The notes beneath the pieces are model-generated. The model was given only the letters and a program-made list of their open reading frames with translations. It did no database searches and had not been told where the DNA came from. Positions 1-6,826 of a stretch of 38,269 nucleotides of DNA are shown here, in pieces. Within the stretch, counting starts at the first letter, position 1. The number at the start of each line of letters is the position of its first letter. The DNA lies in assembly GCA_014190035.1 (NCBI GenBank), contig BJFU01000007.1, positions 1 through 38,269 on the forward strand, in the 5' to 3' direction. This stretch comes from Actinomycetes bacterium (GTDB taxonomy: Bacteria > Actinomycetota > Actinomycetes > S36-B12 > UBA5976). A program made the translations under genes and the position numbers.

Positions 1-203
1 TTCCAGTTATTTACTTTAAGTATTGAAGCAGTTCTTTGCGGAAGTATCGAACCAGGAATTGCAGCAAGTGCAACTAAAAGTAGTAAAAGAAGTGCGGTAT
101 TCATGCTGGTTAATTGGCGCCAGGTCCAACGAAGAAATCCCCAAAAGTTTAGGGGTGGGAGTGGTGTTTGAGTTCTTTGTTTAGCAGAAATTTGTTTTTT
201 CAT
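1..203 (-). CDS. resB: ResB-like cytochrome c biogenesis protein (N-terminal part; gene continues beyond window start)
   Basis: Minus-strand reading from ATG at 203 gives MKKQISAKQRTQTPLPPLNFWGFLRWTWRQLTSMNTALLLLLLVALAAIPGSILPQRTAS, typical of ResB N-termini; ATGA overlap with the ccdA stop. Confidence 0.8.
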   Translation of the reverse strand, partial: MKKQISAKQRTQTPLPPLNFWGFLRWTWRQLTSMNTALLLLLLVALAAIPGSILPQRTASILKVNNW

Positions 204-931
204 AAGACGGGTGTAAATCCTGAAATTAGTATTCTCATTTCAACAGTTACTTCAGACCAAAGTCCGGTAGCTAACAAGATTCCAATAAGTATTAGCAATA
301 TTCCACCGATTCTTAAAAACAATACTTGTCGTTTCCTTAACCAACTCACGGAAGCAACTGCCTTTTCTAGCGTAAAAGTAATAAGCAAAAAGGGCAAACC
401 TAAACCAAAACCATAGAACGCAGAAAGTATTGCCCCGCGTGAAACCGTTGCTTGATTAAAAGCCAAAGTTTGAACAGCAGCCAATGTTGGACCAATGCAA
501 GGTGTCCAACCAATAGCAAATAGAGCACCCAATAAAGGAGCGCCCACTAAGCCTTGTTTAACTGGAGTATGAAATCTATATTCACGCTTAAATAAGTTCC
601 AAAAACCTAAGTAACTTATTCCTAATGCAATTACAAATAACCCCATAATTCTTTCAATAGTTCTTCCGTAAGAAATAAACCATCCACCAATTCCCCCAAA
701 AAACATTCCAATGCAAACAAATACGAAAGTAAATCCTGCGATAAATAGCAAGGTGGCAATTAATGCTTTTGATTTTCTGATTGATTTATTTGCATTCAAT
801 CCAAATCCAGTGATAAAGGAAAGATATCCAGGAACCAAAGGAAGTACACAAGGCGATAGAAAAGAAATCAACCCTGCACTAAATGAAATCAATATTGCAA
901 TTAGGAGGGATCCTTGGGTAACAGTGTTCAT
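200..931 (-). CDS. ccdA: Cytochrome c biogenesis protein CcdA (thiol:disulfide interchange, membrane)
   Basis: Multi-TM protein with LSPCVLPLVPGYLSF and GWTPCIGPTLAA cysteine motifs characteristic of CcdA. Confidence 0.93.
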   Translation of the reverse strand: MNTVTQGSLLIAILISFSAGLISFLSPCVLPLVPGYLSFITGFGLNANKSIRKSKALIATLLFIAGFTFVFVCIGMFFGGIGGWFISYGRTIERIMGLFVIALGISYLGFWNLFKREYRFHTPVKQGLVGAPLLGALFAIGWTPCIGPTLAAVQTLAFNQATVSRGAILSAFYGFGLGLPFLLITFTLEKAVASVSWLRKRQVLFLRIGGILLILIGILLATGLWSEVTVEMRILISGFTPVL

Positions 932-1506
932 TCGTCAACCAAACTAGAGATGAAACCTTGAATTAAAGCTCGCTCTATTGGTCCAAGTTGTCTTGCTGCA
1001 ACTTTTCCATTTTTATCAACTAAAACTGTCGAAGGAATAGCATTTGCGGGCAACGTATCTTTAAATCCTAATAGTTTTACCCCATCACGATCAAAAATAT
1101 TTGGATAGGTTATTCCAAAGTTAGTTATGAATTTTTCTGCTGAAACCTTAGAGTCTCTGATGTTGATTCCAATAAATTCCACGCCACTGTCTTTGTTTTT
1201 TACATACAATTCTTGTAATTCTTTGGCTTCTTTTCGACAGGGCCCGCACCATGATCCCCATACATTCAAAACTACTACCTTATTTTTATAGTTTTTTAAA
1301 TCAATTTCTTTGCCATTAAAATCTAAAGCAATTAACTCAGGTGCTGATTTTCTATCCTCTATTTTAAGAAAGGTTGCAGTGCCATCACCTGAAATAAAAC
1401 CCGCTTCACCAGAATTTTGAATCGAAGCGTTAGGTGTTGCACAAGCTGAAAGTAATAAACCACTTAAAACCAATATTAATTTACGCACCGGATATTTTGC
1501 TGGCAT
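928..1506 (-). CDS. resA: TlpA/ResA-family thioredoxin-like lipoprotein
   Basis: Lipobox LLSACAT; WGSWCGPCRKE active site; located next to ccdA and resB. Confidence 0.9.
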   Translation of the reverse strand: MPAKYPVRKLILVLSGLLLSACATPNASIQNSGEAGFISGDGTATFLKIEDRKSAPELIALDFNGKEIDLKNYKNKVVVLNVWGSWCGPCRKEAKELQELYVKNKDSGVEFIGINIRDSKVSAEKFITNFGITYPNIFDRDGVKLLGFKDTLPANAIPSTVLVDKNGKVAARQLGPIERALIQGFISSLVDE

Positions 1507-2122
1507 CTTTTAGCAAATCTGCTGAAGGTTCTTCGTACTTAACTTCTACTAATTTGTCGTCATCAAAAACAAAAGTTGTCACACTTGCCAAACTACATTG
1601 GCGTTTACGTGGATCATGTACAAAAGATTTACCTTCAGCAGCAAGTCTTGCAACCCAAATTGGAAGTTGGTGGGAAACCAATAATGCTTCCTTACCTTTA
1701 GCAGCATCTCTTGCAGAAAAAATTGCGGTGCGCATTCTGTCTGCAACTTGCTTGTATGGCTCTCCCCATGATGGACGAAATGGATTTCTTAAATGCCACC
1801 AATTTCTCGGATCATTTAATGCTCCATCTCCCACTGAAACTCTTTTGCCTTCAAAGACGTTCTCGGCTTCGATAATCAAACTATTTATTTCTGGTTTTAA
1901 ATTATGCACATTTGCGGTAGGAGCTGCAGTTTGTTGTGCTCTTTCTAAAGGGGAAGAAACGATTAATGAAAGATTGCTGTTTTTAAAATGTTCTGCAGCA
2001 CGATCTGCCATTTTTAAACCAAGTTCAGATAATTTATATCCGGGCAATCTCCCATAAAGAACTTTTTCAGGATTAAAAACTTCGCCATGTCTCATGACAT
2101 GGACAAGAGTTTTAGTAGCCAT
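1481..2122 (-). CDS. Histidine phosphatase family protein (phosphoglycerate mutase-like)
   Basis: VHVMRHGEVFNPE (RHG motif) and VSSPLERAQQTA. Confidence 0.9.
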   Translation of the reverse strand: MATKTLVHVMRHGEVFNPEKVLYGRLPGYKLSELGLKMADRAAEHFKNSNLSLIVSSPLERAQQTAAPTANVHNLKPEINSLIIEAENVFEGKRVSVGDGALNDPRNWWHLRNPFRPSWGEPYKQVADRMRTAIFSARDAAKGKEALLVSHQLPIWVARLAAEGKSFVHDPRKRQCSLASVTTFVFDDDKLVEVKYEEPSADLLKDASKISGA

Positions 2123-2134
2123 CGGCTTTATTTC

Positions 2135-3724
2135 TTAGTGTTTACGACGCATGGAACCGCGACGTTTGCTTGGACGCCAAACATTGTCACCGTTTTCAAT
2201 TGCTGCCAGTCTTAAAGTTTCACCGTGTGCTGCAAGTGCATCAATCAAAATTGAAACATTTGGTGATTCTGCTTTAACATCTACTCTTAAACCATGTTCT
2301 TGTGCTGCTTGTGCAGTTTGTGGCCCAATTACTGCGACAACTGTTGAAGCATGCGGTTTACCAGCAATTCCAACAAGATTTCTTACAGTGCTGGCAGAAG
2401 TGAATAGCACTGCATCAAATCCACCACTTTTAATTAATTCTCTTGTGTGAGCAGGAGGAGGTGCAGCACGTACAGTTCTAAAGGCAACGATGTCTTCAAC
2501 TTCCCAACCTTTAGCTTGCATTCCTTCAACCAGAGTTTCAGTTGCAATATCTGCGCGAGGTAAGAAAACTCTATTTATTGGATCTAGCAATTGATCAAAT
2601 TTTGGCCAAACTTCTAATAGACCTTCAGAGTTATGTTCATTTGTTGGGAACAAATCTGGTTTAACACCAAATTCAACTAGTGCATCAATTACTGGTTGAC
2701 CAATGGCTGCAACCTTTAATCCAGCAAAAGCTCTTGCATCTAAACCATAATCAATAAATTTATCTCGCACGGCTCTTACAGCATTTGTACTGGTAAAGAC
2801 CACCCATTGGAATCTTCCTGAAACTAAACCGTGAACTGCTCTTTCCATTTGTTGTGGAGTTCTTGGTGGCTCTACAGAAATTGTAGGAACTTCTACTGAA
2901 ACTGCTCCATAAACTGCTAATAATTTTTGAAAATCTTCAGCATCTTCTTTAGTTCTAGGAACTAGAACTTTCCAACCAAATAAAGATTTGTTTTCAAACC
3001 ATTGATATTTATCTCTGTTGTTAACAAGATCACCAATAACAATTACGCCTTGTCCTGATTGTCTGGCAGCTTTTGCAACCACTGGAATATTTTCCAGAGT
3101 TGAAACAATTGTTCTTTGATCAGTTGTACTGCCATCTCTTGTGACAGAAATTGGAGTTGCAGCATCTCGCCCACGAGCAATCAAAGCACTTGCAATTGCT
3201 GGTGCTTTATCGGCTGCGTTAATTACCACGATTGGAATTGTTGAATCTAAATGCAATGACCAATCAATTGGTTCTGAACCATTAAGTATGTGAACTTCTT
3301 TTCCTTTATTGGCAAACAAAGACATTCCTGCATGAGTTGGTACTGCAGTAATTGGAGAAACTCCCGGAACATATTCAAATTCAATTTTTGATTTCGCTAG
3401 GGTAGAAACTTCTACCGCCAAGTTGTCTTCAACAACTGGATCTCCTGCACAAAGTCTGACAACTGCTGCACCTTCTTTAGCTGCATCAATTGCTAAACGA
3501 GCTCTAACAGCAGGTGCCATTGGTACGCCATCTTCATCCACTGCGGCCACAACATCTGCAATTTCATTTGCATGTGCATTAGCAATGTCCATGGTGTTTA
3601 CATCAGCAATGATTAATTCGGCTTGTTTAATTGCATTAATACCACGAAGTGTTATTAATTGTGGATCTCCTGGTCCTGCGGCAACATAAATTACCGGCAG
3701 CACAATAATCTTTTTCTTAGTCAA
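2135..3724 (-). CDS. hemD: Actinobacterial HemD: SUMT-like N-terminal domain fused to uroporphyrinogen-III synthase
   Basis: N-terminus AAGPGDPQLITLRG (tetrapyrrole methylase fold) and C-terminal LFGWKVLVPRTKEDAEDFQ...VFTSTNAVRAVRDKF...FTSASTVRNLVGIAGKPH, as in actinobacterial HemD fusions. Confidence 0.9.
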   Translation of the reverse strand: MTKKKIIVLPVIYVAAGPGDPQLITLRGINAIKQAELIIADVNTMDIANAHANEIADVVAAVDEDGVPMAPAVRARLAIDAAKEGAAVVRLCAGDPVVEDNLAVEVSTLAKSKIEFEYVPGVSPITAVPTHAGMSLFANKGKEVHILNGSEPIDWSLHLDSTIPIVVINAADKAPAIASALIARGRDAATPISVTRDGSTTDQRTIVSTLENIPVVAKAARQSGQGVIVIGDLVNNRDKYQWFENKSLFGWKVLVPRTKEDAEDFQKLLAVYGAVSVEVPTISVEPPRTPQQMERAVHGLVSGRFQWVVFTSTNAVRAVRDKFIDYGLDARAFAGLKVAAIGQPVIDALVEFGVKPDLFPTNEHNSEGLLEVWPKFDQLLDPINRVFLPRADIATETLVEGMQAKGWEVEDIVAFRTVRAAPPPAHTRELIKSGGFDAVLFTSASTVRNLVGIAGKPHASTVVAVIGPQTAQAAQEHGLRVDVKAESPNVSILIDALAAHGETLRLAAIENGDNVWRPSKRRGSMRRKH

Positions 3725-3741
3725 GTAATTACCTTTCGTTT

Positions 3742-4431
3742 CTATACGGCTTTGCGTTGTTCGTGGAATGCCAAAATTTGTAGTTCTGATGCCAAGTCAA
3801 CTTTTCTGACATCTACTCCTTCAGGAACACTTAAATGAACTGGTGCAAAATTTAAGATGCTTCTGATTCCTGCTTTTACTAAACGATCACTTACAACTTG
3901 AGCACTGTCTGCAGGAGTTGCCACTACTCCTAAACGAGCATTTGTTTCTTTGATTACATCTTCTAAATCACTTAATGCATGAACGAGTAATTCAACAGTT
4001 TTTCCTTCGGCACCACATTTAACTTTTGTGCCAATTAAGGTTTGATCGGCATCAACTAGTGCCACAACGCGAAATCCGCGTGAACCAAATCCGCCGTAAT
4101 GTGCAAGGGCTCTTCCAAGATTTCCCACTCCAACAATTACTACTGACCAATCGTGGTTAAGTCCCATTTCACGAGAAATTTGGTAACGCAAGAATTCAAC
4201 TTCATAACCAACACCACGAGTTCCATATGAACCTAAATGAGATAAATCTTTTCGAAGCATGGCACTGGAAACTCCAGTTAATGCTGCTAATTCTTCAGAG
4301 GAAACTCTTACTTGTGCAGCATCTGCTAATTGGCTTAAAGCTCTGTAATAAGCAGGAAGTCTTGAAACTGTAGCTTCAGAAATTTTGGGTGAATTACCAT
4401 CTTTTGATGATGATGAGACTTTTGATGGCAT
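3742..4431 (-). CDS. rex: Redox-sensing transcriptional repressor Rex (start chosen at MPSKVSS; ORF track extends to 4467)
   Basis: SRLPAYYRALSQL winged helix; VGVGNLGRALAHYGGFGSRGF Rossmann motif; FAPVHLSVPEGVDVRKVDLASELQILAFHE. Confidence 0.93.
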   Translation of the reverse strand: MPSKVSSSSKDGNSPKISEATVSRLPAYYRALSQLADAAQVRVSSEELAALTGVSSAMLRKDLSHLGSYGTRGVGYEVEFLRYQISREMGLNHDWSVVIVGVGNLGRALAHYGGFGSRGFRVVALVDADQTLIGTKVKCGAEGKTVELLVHALSDLEDVIKETNARLGVVATPADSAQVVSDRLVKAGIRSILNFAPVHLSVPEGVDVRKVDLASELQILAFHEQRKAV

Positions 4432-4447
4432 ATATCCAAAGGTACAC

Positions 4448-4469
4448 ATTTGTGCAAAAAAGCACAAAT
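4448..4469. promoter_or_regulatory. Putative Rex operator
   Basis: ATTTGTGC-AAAAAA-GCACAAAT: perfect 8-bp arms, contains TTGTG-N8-CACAA; lies at the 5' end of rex. Confidence 0.75.
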
Positions 4470-4490
4470 CCTCTCACAAATCAAAGACCT

Positions 4491-4727
4491 TTAACTAAGT
4501 GCTTTTCGTAATCTTTCTGGATCTACTCGCCAATAGTCATGGCGTTTGCCGTCAACAAAAATGACGGGGATTTCTTCCCCGTATTGATGCATCAATTCAG
4601 GATTGTTTTGGATTTCTTCAACTTCATAACCGACGTTTAATTCACTAGTTACTTGGGCAACGATTTTGATGGCATCTTCACAGAGGTGACAGCCTGGTTT
4701 GGAGAGAACTTTTACTCTTTTAAAGAT
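4491..4727 (-). CDS. Glutaredoxin-like (DUF836-type) protein; no canonical start codon, putative AUC start
   Basis: Manual minus-strand reading: (I/M)FKRVKVLSKPGCHLCEDAIKIVAQVTSELNVGYEVEEIQNNPELMHQYGEEIPVIFVDGKRHDYWRVDPERLRKALS*. CxxC in PGCHLCED and the EEIPVIFVDG motif; in-frame TAA immediately precedes ATC. Absent from the ORF track. Confidence 0.75.
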   Translation of the reverse strand: MFKRVKVLSKPGCHLCEDAIKIVAQVTSELNVGYEVEEIQNNPELMHQYGEEIPVIFVDGKRHDYWRVDPERLRKALS

Positions 4728-4755
4728 TTAAATCAGAACCTTAGAAGTGGGGAAA

Positions 4756-4780
4756 GCTGGCTGAGGGGAAATCAGCCAGC
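4756..4780 (-). terminator. Hairpin overlapping the bldC-like stop codon, possible intrinsic terminator
   Basis: On + strand GCTGGCTGA-GGGGAAA-TCAGCCAGC, 9-bp perfect stem; followed on the minus strand by TTTCCCC (short T run). Confidence 0.5.
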
Positions 4781-4978
4781 CTCTACGAATGATTCACGCA
4801 AGTAGTCAGAAACTGCTGCTTCTGGAACTCGAAACGATCTACCAACGCGCACTGCTGGCATGGTGCCTGAGTGGACTAGTCGGTAAACAGTCATCTTGGA
4901 TACTCGCATTGATGAGGCAACTTCTGCCACGGTCAAGAATCTAACTTCGCCTAAAGGTCTATCTGGGCTTGTCGCCAT
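4772..4978 (-). CDS. bldC: BldC-like helix-turn-helix / excisionase-family DNA-binding protein
   Basis: FLTVAEVASSMRVSKMTVYRLVHSGTMPAVRVGRSFRVPEAAVSDYLRES; characteristic MerR-like HTH of BldC, adjacent to the rex locus. Confidence 0.85.
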   Translation of the reverse strand: MATSPDRPLGEVRFLTVAEVASSMRVSKMTVYRLVHSGTMPAVRVGRSFRVPEAAVSDYLRESFVEAG

Positions 4979-5151
4979 TTCTTGCCTCTTTCTGTCACGC
5001 TTTAAGACCTTCCCTAAGTCTTAAGGGGCGTGTGGTGCCACGGTAATAGATGACTACTAGGTAGCACAAGAGAGGAGGGGGGCTATTTAAGAGAACCAGA
5101 CATGCTAGTGGGGTTTAGAAAAATGATGTTACAGAAGTGAATTAGAGATTT

Positions 5152-5943
5152 TTAAATGAAACGATCAGCCGGATGAGGATTTAAAGACAATAAAACTTCT
5201 TTTGCTTTTCTTCCCGGCAATTTTTTAATTGTTTTTAATAATGCCACACGATTATCGCAATGTTCTTTCAAAACTGCGTAAGCTTTTTTGCCAATTAATT
5301 CAACTAATGTGTCTTTTTCACTTACATAAACAGGTTCGGTTGCAGTGTGTGCATCGGTATCTGATGAACAATACCAATCCATGGTATGCCCACCTTCTCC
5401 CCAATTTTTTCTTTTGTATTCTTCAATAACAATTACTTGATAATCTGTGTCATCTTCAAATTCTCTTGTTTCATAACTTCTTCTAATTGGTAATTGCCAA
5501 CAAACATCTGGTTTTGCTTCTAATGGTTTGGCACCTTTGACCATTGCAAGCTTATGTAATGCGCAACCTTGTCCACCAGCAAACTCTGGTGAGTTCATAA
5601 ATATGCAAGCTCCATCAACAACTCTTGTTTTTTCAATACCGTCTTCTTTTTCAGTCCAACCTTTTTTAGAATTTGCGTGTTCTTGCTTTTCCCAAATATC
5701 AGGAGTTAATTTCTTAACCCATTTCGCAACTCTTTTTTTATCTGCTGCTTCAGTGAAATGTGCACCATGAATACAGCAACCATCATTTGGATTTGTTTTC
5801 TCAACACCTTTGCAACCGCGACCAAAAATACATTCCCAATTTGAAGTTAACCAAGTTAAATCAGCTTTAATCAACGTTCCTGAAGCATCAGGATCAATAA
5901 ATTCAAGCCAGGTACGAGGCGTCTCTTTTAAGATTTCGGTCAT
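5152..5943 (-). CDS. Conserved cysteine-rich protein of unknown function (actinobacterial)
   Basis: 263 aa soluble protein with CIFGRGC, CCIHGAHF, CIFMN, GCALHK and CWQLPI cysteine motifs suggestive of metal binding. Confidence 0.75.
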   Translation of the reverse strand: MTEILKETPRTWLEFIDPDASGTLIKADLTWLTSNWECIFGRGCKGVEKTNPNDGCCIHGAHFTEAADKKRVAKWVKKLTPDIWEKQEHANSKKGWTEKEDGIEKTRVVDGACIFMNSPEFAGGQGCALHKLAMVKGAKPLEAKPDVCWQLPIRRSYETREFEDDTDYQVIVIEEYKRKNWGEGGHTMDWYCSSDTDAHTATEPVYVSEKDTLVELIGKKAYAVLKEHCDNRVALLKTIKKLPGRKAKEVLLSLNPHPADRFI

Positions 5944-6025
5944 AAGCCTGAGCCTACTTGGGCACTTTCTCTCATGCGCAAAGTAGTCTTGTTCAATAAG
6001 TCACACTAGAAAGAAAGAAATAAAC

Positions 6026-6826
6026 GTGAAAATTGGCATTGTTGGCACCGGCAATATGGGTGAAGCCATATTGAAAGGGCTACTCGACAATGTGTTAAAA
6101 ACCCAAGACATAATTTGCGTGGATAAGTCTCAAGAAAGCTTAGATCGCATTGCTAAGGCCTACCAAGTTGTTTGTTCTGCTGAAATTTCTGCCATTAGAG
6201 ACTGTGATGTTGTGCTTTTAGCTGTTAAGCCTCAAAATATGGATGAAGTTTTGCCTTTAATGGGCAAAGTTATTTCTGAAAAGACTTTAATCATTTCAAT
6301 TGCCGTTGGAATTACTTCCAGCTTTATAGTGAAAAATCTTGGAATAAGCAAAGCTGCAGTTGTTAGAGCTATGCCAAATACTCCAGCATTAGTTGGCAAA
6401 GGTGTAACTGGAATAGCAAAAGGTGAATTTGCTACCGATGCGCAATTAACAATTACTAAAAATCTTTTGGAAGCTGTCGGCCAAGTTGTTGTAGTCAATG
6501 AAGACCAAATTGATATTGTAGCCGCAGCCTCTGGTTCTGGTCCTGCTTATTATTTTTATGTAACCGAATTATTAATTGAAGCTGCTGTGTCTCATGGATT
6601 ATCTAGAGATGTTGCACAAGTTTTAGTTGAAAATACTTTTATTGGATCTAGTGCCTTATTTGAAAATTCAGATGATGATGTTGTTGAATTAAGAAGAAAA
6701 GTTACTTCACCAAAAGGAACAACTCAAGCTGCAATTGAATTCTTAGAAAGTAAAGATTTAAAAAGTATTTGGCAAAATGCATTAGGTGCAGCAATTAAAA
6801 GAGCAGAAGAAATTAGTAAGAACTAA
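6026..6826 (+). CDS. proC: Pyrroline-5-carboxylate reductase (GTG start)
   Basis: IGIVGTGNMGEAILKGLL; AVRAMPNTPALVGKGVTGIAKG; AAASGSGPAYYFYVTE; VTSPKGTTQAAIEFLE. Confidence 0.96.
   Translation: MKIGIVGTGNMGEAILKGLLDNVLKTQDIICVDKSQESLDRIAKAYQVVCSAEISAIRDCDVVLLAVKPQNMDEVLPLMGKVISEKTLIISIAVGITSSFIVKNLGISKAAVVRAMPNTPALVGKGVTGIAKGEFATDAQLTITKNLLEAVGQVVVVNEDQIDIVAAASGSGPAYYFYVTELLIEAAVSHGLSRDVAQVLVENTFIGSSALFENSDDDVVELRRKVTSPKGTTQAAIEFLESKDLKSIWQNALGAAIKRAEEISKN

Noticed and set aside
168-416. 82-aa plus-strand ORF at the window start
   Set aside because: Lies antisense to resB/ccdA, which have clear motif support.
1434-2057. 207-aa plus-strand ORF opposite the histidine phosphatase gene
   Set aside because: Antisense shadow of a well-supported CDS; translation shows no recognisable domain. 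The same applies to the other opposite-strand ORFs (e.g. 2151..2450, 7890..8180, 32483..32890, 33536..33787, 36091..36354).
4772-4978. Excisionase-like HTH as a mobile-element marker
   Set aside because: Sequence and synteny fit chromosomal BldC; no integrase or att-like repeats seen.
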